Below, in pieces: positions 5,441-12,443 of a DNA stretch of 12,443 nt; position 1 is the stretch's first letter, and every line of letters starts with the position of its first letter. Location of the stretch: positions 40,569 to 53,011 of the forward strand of contig DAVH01000051.1 of the NCBI GenBank assembly GCA_002508545.1, read 5' to 3'. Below the pieces are notes generated by a model. It saw only the letters and a program-made list of their open reading frames with translations, had not been told where the DNA came from and did not search any database. The translations under genes were made by a program, and so were the position numbers. The DNA comes from Methanomassiliicoccus sp. UBA6. GTDB taxonomy: Archaea; Thermoplasmatota; Thermoplasmata; Methanomassiliicoccales; Methanomassiliicoccaceae.

Positions 5441-7093
5441 ATGGTACGCGCCGAAATAACCCGGGAGGCCACCCTGGGCCAGCTGCTGGACGAGACCGTG
5501 GCGAGGTGCCCGGACAACGACGCCATCGTGTACGCGGACCGCGATTACCGCCAGACCTGGAGGGAGTTCTCGGACACCATCGACCGGGTGGCCAAGGGCC
5601 TCATGGCACTGGGCGTCCAGAAGGGCGAGAAGGTGGCGGTGTGGGCCACCAACGTCCCGCACTGGGTCACCCTGCAGTACGCCACCGCCCGCATCGGAGC
5701 GATCCTGCTGACGATCAATATCAACTACAAGATCTCGGAGATCGAGTACGTGCTCAAGCAGTCGGAAGCGGAGAACATCTTCATCATCGACGGCTACCGG
5801 GACACCGACTACATCGCTACGCTCTACGAGCTGGTCCCGGAGCTGAAGGAGCAGCCGAGGGAGCACCTCCGCTCGGAGAAGTTCCCGCACCTGAAGCGGG
5901 TGCTGTTCCTCGGCCCGGAGAAGCACCGGGGCATGTACTCGATGAACGAGGTCATGGCCATGGGGGTGCAGACCTCCGACGCCGAGTACAAGGAGAGGCA
6001 GGCCAGCCTTTCCTGCTATGACGTCGTGAACATGCAGTACACCTCCGGGACGACGGGGTTCCCCAAGGGGGTCATGCTCACCCACCACAACATCGGCAAC
6101 AACGGGTACTGGATCGCCGCCAACATGAACTACTCTCCGGCGGACCGCATCTGCCTGCCGGTGCCGCTGTTCCACTGCTTCGGGTGCGTCCTCGGGGTCA
6201 TGGCGTCCCTGAACTCGGGCGCCTGCCTGGTCATTCTGGAGAAGTACGATCCGGTGAACGTGATGATGGCCATCGAGAAGGAAAGGTGCACCGCGCTGTA
6301 CGGCGTGCCGACCATGTTCATCGCTGTGCTCGACCACCCGCTGTTCGACAAGTTCGACTTCTCCACCCTGCGCACCGGCATCATGGCCGGGTCGCCCTGC
6401 CCGGTGAAGAGCATGCATGAGGTCGTGGACCGCATGAACATGCGGGAGATCACCATCGTGTTCGGCCTCACCGAGTCGTCGCCGGGGATGACCCAGACCC
6501 GGTTCGACGAGCCGTCCATCGAGAAGAAGTGCTCCACCGTGGGCCGCGCCCTCCCGGGGGTGGAGGTGAAGCTGTTCAACCCCGATACCGGGCTCGAGTG
6601 CGGCGTCGAGGAGCACGGCGAGGTGTGCTGCCGCGGCTACAACGTGATGAAGGGATACTACAACATGCCCGAGGAGACCGCGAAGGCCATCGACAAGGAC
6701 GGATGGCTCCACTCCGGCGACATCGGTAAGATGGACGCCGAGGGCTACCTCTCCATCACCGGCCGCCTGAAGGACATGATCATCCGGGGCGGCGAGAACG
6801 TCTACCCCAAGGAGGTCGAGGACTTCGTCCACCACATGGAGGGCGTCCAGGACGTCCAGGTGGTCGGGGTGCCGAGCAAGAAGTACGGGGAGCAGGTCGG
6901 CGCGTACATCATCCTGAAGAAGGGAGTGCAGATGACCCCCGAGGACGTCCAGGACTTCTGCCGGGGCAAGATCGCGTGGTACAAGACCCCCAAGTACGTC
7001 GCGTTCGTCGACGAGTACCCCCTGACCGCGTCAGGTAAGATCATGAAGTACAAGCTCCGGGAGGACGCGGCCAAGCGGTGGCCGGACGCGTAG
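5441..7093 (+). CDS. AMP-forming acyl-CoA synthetase (short/medium-chain, FadD/Acs-like)
   Basis: A 550-residue adenylate-forming enzyme that activates a carboxylic acid with ATP to acyl-AMP and then to acyl-CoA. All core motifs are intact: YTSGTTGFPKG (200-210, ATP phosphate loop), FGLTESSP (341-348), HSGDIG (424-429, ribose-binding Asp), GRLKDMIIRGGENVYPKEVE (441-460, hinge and C-domain) and PLTASGKIMK (527-536) with the catalytic Lys533. Length is typical for the family and there is no membrane segment, so it is cytoplasmic. The ATG has GAGGTG at 5430-5435, overlapping the regulator's stop, 9 bases away: one operon. The acid cannot be read from sequence. Closeness to VOR suggests branched short-chain acids (isobutyrate, isovalerate, 2-methylbutyrate), while medium-chain or aromatic acids remain possible. 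It ends with TAG. Confidence 0.94.
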   Translation: MVRAEITREATLGQLLDETVARCPDNDAIVYADRDYRQTWREFSDTIDRVAKGLMALGVQKGEKVAVWATNVPHWVTLQYATARIGAILLTININYKISEIEYVLKQSEAENIFIIDGYRDTDYIATLYELVPELKEQPREHLRSEKFPHLKRVLFLGPEKHRGMYSMNEVMAMGVQTSDAEYKERQASLSCYDVVNMQYTSGTTGFPKGVMLTHHNIGNNGYWIAANMNYSPADRICLPVPLFHCFGCVLGVMASLNSGACLVILEKYDPVNVMMAIEKERCTALYGVPTMFIAVLDHPLFDKFDFSTLRTGIMAGSPCPVKSMHEVVDRMNMREITIVFGLTESSPGMTQTRFDEPSIEKKCSTVGRALPGVEVKLFNPDTGLECGVEEHGEVCCRGYNVMKGYYNMPEETAKAIDKDGWLHSGDIGKMDAEGYLSITGRLKDMIIRGGENVYPKEVEDFVHHMEGVQDVQVVGVPSKKYGEQVGAYIILKKGVQMTPEDVQDFCRGKIAWYKTPKYVAFVDEYPLTASGKIMKYKLREDAAKRWPDA

Positions 7094-7102
7094 GCTAATA
7101 AT

Positions 7103-7116
7103 CGGTAAATAGTAGC
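7103..7116 (+). promoter_or_regulatory. TATA promoter of the alpha/beta hydrolase gene
   Basis: CGGTAAATAGTAG lies in the 43-base gap after the acyl-CoA synthetase. Its centre is about 27 bases before the ATG at 7137, predicting a leaderless or nearly leaderless transcript. The box sits in an imperfect dyad, GCTAATA (7094-7100) against TAGTAGC (7110-7116), 6 of 7 pairs, which may be chance in AT-rich DNA. Confidence 0.55.
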
Positions 7117-7136
7117 TCGCGAATTGAGGCCGTCAG

Positions 7137-7967
7137 ATGCCCAAGATCAAGGTGGGGGACGCCGTCATCCACTATCACGAGCAGGGAGCGGGAGAGCCGC
7201 TGCTGCTCATCACCGGGTTCTACGGCGACCTCTACAACTGGAAGAAAGCTACGCCAATGCTCGCCTCCTCGTACCGGGTCATCACCTTCGACAACCGGGG
7301 GAGCGGCCTGACCGAGGCCCCGAGCTCCGAGTTCACCATGGCCCAGATGGCCGACGACACCGCCGGCCTGCTGGACGCGCTGGGCATCGAGCGGGCGCAC
7401 GTCCTGGGTTGGTCCATGGGCGGCAACGTCGCCCAGGAGCTGGTTTTCCGCCACCCGGAGAAGGTCGCCGATCTCGTCCTGATGTCCACCTACACCTACG
7501 AGCCGAACCGCGCTCGGTTCGCCATCGACGCCATGATCCACGCGGTGCGCGAGGGCGCCAGCATGAGCACCTTCCAGACGATGATGCAGACCTGGTGCTC
7601 CACCGAGTCGTTCTTCCGGGGCAAGGTCTCGGTGTGCGAGCTGGGAGAGGGATGCGACATCAGCGTGCTCAACGGCCTCGCCCGGCAGAAGAAGGCGCTG
7701 GACGCCTTCGACAGCCGGGAGCGGCTGCACCTCATCACCATGCCCACCCTGGTCGTTCACGGGGACGAGGACATCATGGTCCCCATCGCCTTCGGGCAGA
7801 AGCTGGCGGCGGGCATCGCCAACTCCGAGTTCGAGGTCATCCCCGGGGCGGGGCACTTCCTTCCGCCGAGCGGGTACGTGCCGCTGGTGCTGGACTTCCT
7901 GGCCAAGCATCCCATGGAGGAGATGATCGGCCAGGAGAGCGCGGAGAGCGTGGGGGAGAGGGACTGA
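7137..7967 (+). CDS. alpha/beta-fold hydrolase
   Basis: A 276-residue cytoplasmic alpha/beta hydrolase. The oxyanion region is ITGFYGD (25-31), preceded by a typical short beta hairpin. FDNRGSGLTE (51-60) is the conserved DxRGxGxS-like segment. The nucleophile elbow is GWSMGG with Ser93; the acid is Asp212 in VVHGDEDIMVP (206-216); the base is His240 in PGAGHF. The triad is therefore complete, and a lid domain of about 70 residues (roughly 122-195) separates core halves as in haloperoxidase-, esterase- and BioH-like members. Substrate cannot be assigned. It could be a thioesterase or esterase working near the acyl-CoA synthetase, but it has its own promoter, so a functional link is weak. The ATG follows the TATA box at the spacing expected of leaderless archaeal starts; no alternative start is better. 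Confidence 0.92.
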   Translation: MPKIKVGDAVIHYHEQGAGEPLLLITGFYGDLYNWKKATPMLASSYRVITFDNRGSGLTEAPSSEFTMAQMADDTAGLLDALGIERAHVLGWSMGGNVAQELVFRHPEKVADLVLMSTYTYEPNRARFAIDAMIHAVREGASMSTFQTMMQTWCSTESFFRGKVSVCELGEGCDISVLNGLARQKKALDAFDSRERLHLITMPTLVVHGDEDIMVPIAFGQKLAAGIANSEFEVIPGAGHFLPPSGYVPLVLDFLAKHPMEEMIGQESAESVGERD

Positions 7968-8115
7968 GGGAGCTTTGAGCGCGCGGATGCATTACCTTCA
8001 GATACCGGACCGTTCCCAATTCCCGTTTCTTGCGGCGATCCGAGGGCCGTAGAAGCAAGCATAGCGGCTTGTGCTAGGCTTAATAGCAATCCCCGCCCTT
8101 TCCCCGCCGATCACA
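7968..8115. other. intergenic region upstream of the M32 peptidase gene
   Basis: These 148 bases contain no supported gene. The right half holds the M32 promoter: a TATA-like GCTTAATAG at 8078-8086 and, just upstream, an interrupted inverted repeat (AGC-AAGC at 8054-8060 against GCTT-gt-GCT at 8067-8075, loop ATAGCG) that may be an operator or chance. The left half shows no repeat, oligo-T tract or RNA-like structure that I can support. Confidence 0.4.
8078..8086 (+). promoter_or_regulatory. TATA promoter of the M32 carboxypeptidase gene
   Basis: GCTTAATAG, centred near 8082, predicts transcription starting near 8107-8110, only a few bases before the ATG at 8116. An in-frame GTG at 8071 would lie upstream of the box and therefore outside the transcript, which decides the start codon in favour of 8116. 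Confidence 0.55.
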
Positions 8116-9642
8116 ATGGCTGCTTCCTTCCAGAAGAAGTACGATGAGCTGCTGGCCAGGTACAAGGATATCACCGTCCTCCGGACCGCCGGGGAGATCC
8201 TGCAGTGGGACATGGAGACTAAGATGCCCGCCAAGGGGCTGGAGCTCCGCAGCGAGCAGCTTTCCCTGGTCGACCTGATCGAGCACAGGATGGTCACCGA
8301 CAAGAAGATCGGCGCCCTCCTGGACGCGATCGAGAAGGACCGCGCCTTCGATTCGCTGGACGACGAGAAGCGCAGGAACGTGCACATCCTGAGGAAGAGC
8401 TACGACGAGTCGTCCATGCTGCCGGAGAAGCTCGTCGCCGAGATCGCCAAGCAGCAGATCCTCGCGGTGGGGGCGTGGAAGAAGGCCAAGGCGGCCAAGG
8501 ACTACTCCATGTTCCGTGACGACCTGGCCAAGAACATCGAGCTGAAGAAGAAGGCCGCCGCCATCCTGATGGAGGTCAAGGGGACCAAGACCCCCTACGA
8601 CGCGCTGCTGGACATATACGAGCCGGGCATGACCGCCGATCGCGTGAGCCGGGTGTTCGGGAGCATGCGCACCGGCCTGATCAAGCTCCTGAAGAAGGTG
8701 GACGAGGGCGACGCCCCGGACCAGTCGTTCCTCTCCCGCAAGGTGCCGGTGGACTCCCAGCGCAAGATCAGCGCCCTGGCCATGGACTTCCTGGGCTACC
8801 AGACCTCCGGTCCGGACGCCTGGGGCCGGCTGGACGAGACCGAGCACCCGTTCTCCAACGGCTACTACACCGACGTGAGGGTCACCACGCACTACTACGA
8901 GAACAACTTCAAGTCCAGCCTGTTCAGCGTCCTCCACGAGTGCGGCCATGCGCTGTACGAGGGAGGCTTGCCCCTCGAGTGGATGTACCAGCCCATCGGC
9001 AGCGCCGCGAGCTTCGGGATACACGAGTCCCAGAGCCGGTTCGTGGAGAACATGGTCGGCCGCAGCCCGGAGTTCCTGGCCTACATGCTGCCGAAGCTGA
9101 AGAAGGTCACCGGGAAGGCCCTGGCCGACGTGGACCTCGACGCGTTCGTGAAGGCGGTCAACGTCGCCGAGCGGTCCAAGATAAGGATCGAGGCGGACGA
9201 GGTGACCTACGGGCTGCACATCATCATACGGTTCGAGCTGGAGAGGGACATCCTCGCCGACAAGGTCACCGTGGACGAGCTGCCCCAGGCGTGGAACGAG
9301 AAGTACTCCAAGTACCTGGGCGTGGAGATCGAGAACGATTCCGAGGGCGTGATGCAGGACACCCACTGGGCGGGAGCGAGCTTCGGCTACTTCCCCAGCT
9401 ACGCGCTGGGCAACATCTACGGCGGGATGTTCCTGGAGAAGATGGAGCGGGACCTTCCGGAGTGGAGGTCCAGCGTCCAGGAGGGCGACTTCTCCCCGGT
9501 CCGCTCGTGGCTCAGGGAGAACGTGCACTCCAGGGGCAACCTGTACGACCCCGCCGACCTGGTGAAGGTCGTCACCGGGAAGGGGCTCAACATCAAGCCG
9601 TTCCTGGGCTACCTGGAGCGGAAGGTGGACCTGGTCTACTAG
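8116..9642 (+). CDS. M32 family metallo-carboxypeptidase (carboxypeptidase Taq type)
   Basis: A 508-residue zinc carboxypeptidase of peptidase family M32, which trims C-terminal residues from peptides in the cytoplasm. Every family signature is present in order: HPF (244-246), DVRVTT (253-258), HECGH (274-278; zinc ligands H274 and H278, catalytic E275), HESQSRF (303-309; third ligand E304), IRIEADE (356-362) and GVMQDTHW (411-418). Length matches the roughly 500 residues usual for M32. The N-terminal part is helical and lysine-rich, with EILQWDMETKMP (residues 27-38) typical of family members. The start is ATG 8116 because the TATA box lies between it and the upstream in-frame GTG. It is monocistronic between two promoters and ends with TAG. 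Homologues are known in archaea, including Pyrococcus. A role in peptide turnover is likely; nothing in the neighbourhood narrows it. Confidence 0.96.
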   Translation: MAASFQKKYDELLARYKDITVLRTAGEILQWDMETKMPAKGLELRSEQLSLVDLIEHRMVTDKKIGALLDAIEKDRAFDSLDDEKRRNVHILRKSYDESSMLPEKLVAEIAKQQILAVGAWKKAKAAKDYSMFRDDLAKNIELKKKAAAILMEVKGTKTPYDALLDIYEPGMTADRVSRVFGSMRTGLIKLLKKVDEGDAPDQSFLSRKVPVDSQRKISALAMDFLGYQTSGPDAWGRLDETEHPFSNGYYTDVRVTTHYYENNFKSSLFSVLHECGHALYEGGLPLEWMYQPIGSAASFGIHESQSRFVENMVGRSPEFLAYMLPKLKKVTGKALADVDLDAFVKAVNVAERSKIRIEADEVTYGLHIIIRFELERDILADKVTVDELPQAWNEKYSKYLGVEIENDSEGVMQDTHWAGASFGYFPSYALGNIYGGMFLEKMERDLPEWRSSVQEGDFSPVRSWLRENVHSRGNLYDPADLVKVVTGKGLNIKPFLGYLERKVDLVY

Positions 9643-9651
9643 GGGCCTCGT

Positions 9652-9708
9652 GGGTGCATTCCGCGCCATCCAGATGACTATAATTAAAAGCAAAGCGGGC
9701 ATGCACCC
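9652..9708. repeat. 8-bp inverted repeat flanking the promoter of the PaaK-like gene
   Basis: GGGTGCAT (9652-9659) and ATGCACCC (9701-9708) are perfect inverted copies separated by 41 bases that contain the TATA box. The right arm ends three bases before the start codon. The arrangement could be a two-site operator bound by one dimer or by a looping pair, or chance. Confidence 0.35.
9678..9690 (+). promoter_or_regulatory. TATA promoter of the PaaK-like gene
   Basis: CTATAATTAAAAG is the strongest AT-rich box in this gap. Its centre, about 9684, predicts transcription starting near 9709-9711, so the mRNA should begin at or just before the ATG at 9712. A nearby ATG at 9701 is out of frame with the gene. 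Confidence 0.65.
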
Positions 9709-9711
9709 TCA

Positions 9712-11316
9712 ATGAGCGGGCAGACAGCAGACCAGGTCTCCTGCCGGATCGCGCGGGACCTCATCATTCCCCCCGACGAGCGCGCCTCCCGGCAGGAGGA
9801 GATGCTCCGAACGATCACCTCCCGGATCGAGAGGTCGGCGATATATGCCGGAAGGGCGAGATCGGTGGCGGACATGGAAGGTCTGTCGCAACTGCCCCTC
9901 ACCTCCTACGCTCACATCGAGCGGACGGTGTCGGCCGATGGCCTGGAGGCCTGCCTCCTGGCGCCGGCGGACCAGGTGTTCAAGACCTCGGGCTCGACCG
10001 GAGCGCCCAAGTGCATGTACTACAGCCGCGGGGACGTGGACCGTGTGGCCTTGGACTTCGCGGTGATCTGCCGCCTGGTAGGGGTCCGCCCCGGCGACGT
10101 GGGATGGAACCTGGGGGGCGCGATGCCCAACGTCTCGGGGGCGATGCTGGAACGGACCTGCGACCTGGTAGGGGTGGAGAAGCTCACCACCCTGCTGACC
10201 CGGGACTCCGACCTCATGGGGGCGATGCGGAAGGCCTCCAGGGCGGAGCGCATCGACGTGCTCTCGACCGCGGCGCTGGTGCTGTACTTCGTGGGCCGGT
10301 CGATCAAGGAGGAGGGATTCCTTTACGGCGTGGTGCGGGAGAAGATCAGGCGGGACTTCCACCTCCCCGGGCCGCTCGCCGATCTCGCCGCCAGGGCCTA
10401 CCTCGGCAGGATCAGCGTCCCCAAGCTCCGCCGCACGCTGTCCCGCACCCGCATCGCCCTGACCTATGCCGAGCCGCTGACCCCCTACATCCAAGATCTG
10501 CGGTCGGCATTTCCGGACATGGTCTTCCACGACGTCCTGGGAAGCACCGAGAACCCGGTGATGGCGGCGCAGCTGGACCACCGCGTCCGGGGGCTGCACC
10601 TGTTCGTCCACGCCATGGTGCCGGAGATCGCCGACCCGGCCGAGGTGGTCCGGGGGCTGGAGGACGGGAAGGCGGTGAAAGGGGTGCCGTGGTACGAGTG
10701 GAGGAAGGGCATGCGGGGCGAGCTGCTGATCACCCGTCCCGGGGAGAGCCTTCCGCTGGTCCGCTACCCCACCGGCGACATGATCGAGGTGCTCGATCCC
10801 TTCGCCGAGCTCGAGGTCGGCGGAGGGGCGACCGCCGTCCTGCCGCTCATCAGGATACTGGGCCGCTCCGTCGATACCCTGGACTTCGAGGTGCCCGACG
10901 AGATGGGCTCGTTCCTCGGGAACAAGATATACTCGCACCACATCCACGAGGCGCTGCAGCGGCCGAACAACGTGCGGTGGTGGGAGCTGTACAACATCAA
11001 GGGGGAGCCGGGCAGACTGGTCTTCCTGGTCATCCCCGACAAGGACGTCGACGACCCCGGGCGGTTCAAGAAGGACACCCTGCGCCACCTCCTTCGAGAG
11101 TGCGACGATCCCCACCACACCCTGCAGATCGGGCACGAGCTCGGGCGGGTGGAGGTCATGGTGACCCGGGCCCGCGCCTATAAGATCATACAGCGGGAGA
11201 TCGACCGGCGGATCAAGGAGGGCCGGTCTCTCGGCCAGCTCAAGCCGAAGCGCATCCACAAGGTGGACGGCGAGGAGGAGTTCCGCCGGACGGTCAGGGA
11301 GAAGCTCGACGCCTGA
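9712..11316 (+). CDS. divergent PaaK-like adenylate-forming enzyme
   Basis: A 534-residue protein of the ANL adenylating superfamily, closest in pattern to phenylacetate-CoA ligase (PaaK) and LuxE-like enzymes rather than to FadD. The phosphate loop is FKTSGSTGAPKCMYY (90-104). LGSTEN (276-281) stands in the YGxTE position. LVRYPTGDMIEV (349-360) contains the ribose-contacting Asp356. RILGRSVDTLDF (381-392) is the hinge, and GNKIYSHHIHEAL (403-415) matches the C-domain entry. These imply ATP binding and acyl- or substrate-AMP formation. PaaK-type enzymes are usually near 430 residues, so this one carries about 100 extra, mainly around 180-250 and in the C-terminal basic tail (490-534). The substrate is unknown: a CoA ligase, a carboxylate-protein ligase, or an F390-synthetase-like adenylyltransferase (known in methanogens from this superfamily) are all open. 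It is monocistronic and ends 4 bases from a convergent gene. Confidence 0.82.
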   Translation: MSGQTADQVSCRIARDLIIPPDERASRQEEMLRTITSRIERSAIYAGRARSVADMEGLSQLPLTSYAHIERTVSADGLEACLLAPADQVFKTSGSTGAPKCMYYSRGDVDRVALDFAVICRLVGVRPGDVGWNLGGAMPNVSGAMLERTCDLVGVEKLTTLLTRDSDLMGAMRKASRAERIDVLSTAALVLYFVGRSIKEEGFLYGVVREKIRRDFHLPGPLADLAARAYLGRISVPKLRRTLSRTRIALTYAEPLTPYIQDLRSAFPDMVFHDVLGSTENPVMAAQLDHRVRGLHLFVHAMVPEIADPAEVVRGLEDGKAVKGVPWYEWRKGMRGELLITRPGESLPLVRYPTGDMIEVLDPFAELEVGGGATAVLPLIRILGRSVDTLDFEVPDEMGSFLGNKIYSHHIHEALQRPNNVRWWELYNIKGEPGRLVFLVIPDKDVDDPGRFKKDTLRHLLRECDDPHHTLQIGHELGRVEVMVTRARAYKIIQREIDRRIKEGRSLGQLKPKRIHKVDGEEEFRRTVREKLDA

Positions 11317-11320
11317 GAGC

Positions 11321-12443
11321 TCAGCGGGTCCGCACGATGACCGAGCGCCCCTCGGGCACCCACACCTCGAGGAAGCCGCCGGGGACCAGGCTGGTAGCGA
11401 GCATCACCGCGTCGATGTCCTCGTGCTCCTTCCACAGGGAGTTGTCGCGGTTGCGGGGGTCCGCCCAGAAGCTCTCGATCCTCTTCCCCAGGGGAGCGTA
11501 GCTGCGCAGGATCTCGAACTGGTCGGCCAGCACCTCGTCCGCGTTCCCCCGGTCCATCGCGTCGTCCAGCCGCTCCGCCGCGTGCAGCCCGATCGAGAGC
11601 CCGAGCTCCCGGAACGCGAGGCGGTGCGTGGCCGGTATGTCGCACTTCATCCCCCCAATCTCCCCGAGGCTCACCACCGCCGCGGCGGCGATCCTCCTGA
11701 GAAGGCCCATGGTCGTTCCGTCCTCCATCCGCGCGGCCCGCCACGCGTCCACCAGCAGCGAGCCGACCCCCAGGGGGTCCTCGGTGGCCCAGCCGCCCAG
11801 GCGGGTCATCGAGCCGGCGTCCTCGATCGCGGGGCCGAGGTTGGTGAACTTCGTCCCCGGGAACCGCTGCGCGGCCAGCTGCAGCTCGCGGTAGGTGACC
11901 ACCGCGTCCAGCGCATCGTGCTGCCCCATCGACGGGACCAGGGGGCGGCTGAGGTCCACGCTCATCTTCCAGTACATCCGCCTGCCCCCGCCCGGTACAT
12001 CGTACGAGAAGCGCTCCTGCGCGACCGCCGCCAGCTCGGAGGCCCAGGCGAGGTATCTCGGGTCGCCGGTGACATCGCTCGCCCGGCAGAGGGCGTGCAT
12101 CCACTTCGTGAGGTAGTGAAGGTATTGGCCGTCCCGCTCCCACTCCTCATCGGGGTCCAGGGGCTCATCGGCGCCCCGCTCCTCAAGCTTCTTCCCGATG
12201 CGCAGGCCCCCGGCGGTCGGCCGCTTCCTTCCCTCCTCCTCGGAGAGCCCGCTGATCCATCCTCCGTTATCGCGGCGGCGTCCCAGGACCTCGTGCACCT
12301 GGTCCACCAGCCGGAGCGCCAGGTCGGTGTACCTGCTCTCGCCGGTGACCCGGCCGAGCTCGAGGAAGTTGCACACCGCGAAGGAGTCGGTCCACAGGTA
12401 CCGCCGGGGCTCTCCGCCCGCCGGGTCCAGCCCGGTGCGGCGG
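11321..12443 (-). CDS. conserved six-hairpin-glycosidase-like protein (5' truncated)
   Basis: The visible 373 residues are the C-terminal part of a protein whose frame stays open to the right window edge; a GTG at 12376 is in frame but conserved-looking sequence (RRYLWTDSFAVCNFLELG) runs straight through it, so the true start lies outside. The chain is made of amphipathic helix pairs, as in (alpha/alpha)6 barrels of the six-hairpin glycosidase / N-acylglucosamine 2-epimerase type. Distinct conserved-looking blocks are GGWISGLSEEEG, AGGLRIGKK, DGQYLHYLTKWMHAL, RRMYWKMSVDLSRPLVPSMG followed by QHDALDA, and LAFRELGLSIGL. These resemble a family of uncharacterised proteins found in bacteria and archaea. 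No signal peptide can be judged. Candidate catalytic acids sit in the EEEG and EEWERDGQY segments, but I cannot assign a substrate. The stop is 4 bases from the stop of the convergent PaaK-like gene. Confidence 0.7.
   Translation of the reverse strand, partial: RRTGLDPAGGEPRRYLWTDSFAVCNFLELGRVTGESRYTDLALRLVDQVHEVLGRRRDNGGWISGLSEEEGRKRPTAGGLRIGKKLEERGADEPLDPDEEWERDGQYLHYLTKWMHALCRASDVTGDPRYLAWASELAAVAQERFSYDVPGGGRRMYWKMSVDLSRPLVPSMGQHDALDAVVTYRELQLAAQRFPGTKFTNLGPAIEDAGSMTRLGGWATEDPLGVGSLLVDAWRAARMEDGTTMGLLRRIAAAAVVSLGEIGGMKCDIPATHRLAFRELGLSIGLHAAERLDDAMDRGNADEVLADQFEILRSYAPLGKRIESFWADPRNRDNSLWKEHEDIDAVMLATSLVPGGFLEVWVPEGRSVIVRTR

Noticed and set aside
4778..6835. 685-codon minus-strand open frame opposite the XRE-cupin and acyl-CoA synthetase genes
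   Set aside because: Same antisense artefact: His/Val/Leu-rich sequence without domains, while the plus strand carries complete family motifs.
8071..8115. Upstream GTG that would extend the M32 peptidase by 15 residues
   Set aside because: The TATA box lies downstream of this GTG, so it should not be in the mRNA.
8080..9702. 540-codon minus-strand open frame opposite the M32 peptidase gene
   Set aside because: No recognisable motif or promoter; all M32 signatures are on the plus strand.
9709..11259. 516-codon minus-strand open frame opposite the PaaK-like gene
   Set aside because: Composition typical of antisense GC-rich frames; the plus strand has an intact ATP-binding motif and a good promoter.
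11314..11323. TGA and TCA stops of convergent genes around a GAGCTC palindrome
   Set aside because: The six-base palindrome follows from the adjacent stop codons and is too short to support a terminator call.
1..12443. CRISPR arrays, insertion sequences, tRNA or rRNA genes
   Set aside because: No regularly spaced repeats, terminal inverted repeats with transposase, or cloverleaf-like sequence was found on reading the gaps on both strands.

Overview
The window looks archaeal, most plausibly a Thermoplasmatota methanogen close to Methanomassiliicoccales. The DNA is GC-rich and third codon positions are mostly G or C. Intergenic gaps hold short AT-rich boxes about 25-30 bases before start codons, as expected of TATA/TBP promoters, and several starts look leaderless. 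A three-gene 2-oxoisovalerate:ferredoxin oxidoreductase with a fused beta-gamma subunit matches the methanogen VOR arrangement. The lineage call is an inference from gene content and style; no rRNA or marker gene is present.

Layout, left to right: the 3' end of a HAD-family phosphatase (1-413, +) converges on and overlaps msrB (368-787, -). A 281-base AT-rich gap follows (788-1068), the longest gene-free stretch. Next are a 72-residue winged-helix-like protein (1069-1287, +) and a flavin reductase-like protein (1349-1918, -). Divergent from the latter is vorC-vorB-vorA (2023-4714, +), tightly overlapping and translationally coupled, with a 9-bp hairpin at the final stop codon. A new promoter then drives an XRE-cupin regulator (4868-5431) and an AMP-forming acyl-CoA synthetase (5441-7093), 9 bases apart. 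Three + strand genes with their own promoters follow: an alpha/beta hydrolase (7137-7967), an M32 carboxypeptidase (8116-9642) and a divergent PaaK-like adenylate-forming enzyme (9712-11316). The right edge is the 3' part of a conserved six-hairpin-glycosidase-like protein on the minus strand (11321-12443).

The most coherent functional group is VOR plus the acyl-CoA synthetase and its regulator. In methanogens VOR interconverts branched 2-oxoacids and branched acyl-CoAs with ferredoxin. An acyl-CoA synthetase beside it suggests activation of branched short-chain acids such as isobutyrate, followed by reductive carboxylation to amino-acid precursors; the reverse direction is also possible. The regulator's untranslated leader is predicted to fold into two consecutive perfect hairpins, the first starting at the predicted transcription start. 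That is the most unusual regulatory signal here. The remaining genes appear to be independent housekeeping or uncharacterised units. I found no CRISPR array, mobile element, tRNA or rRNA.
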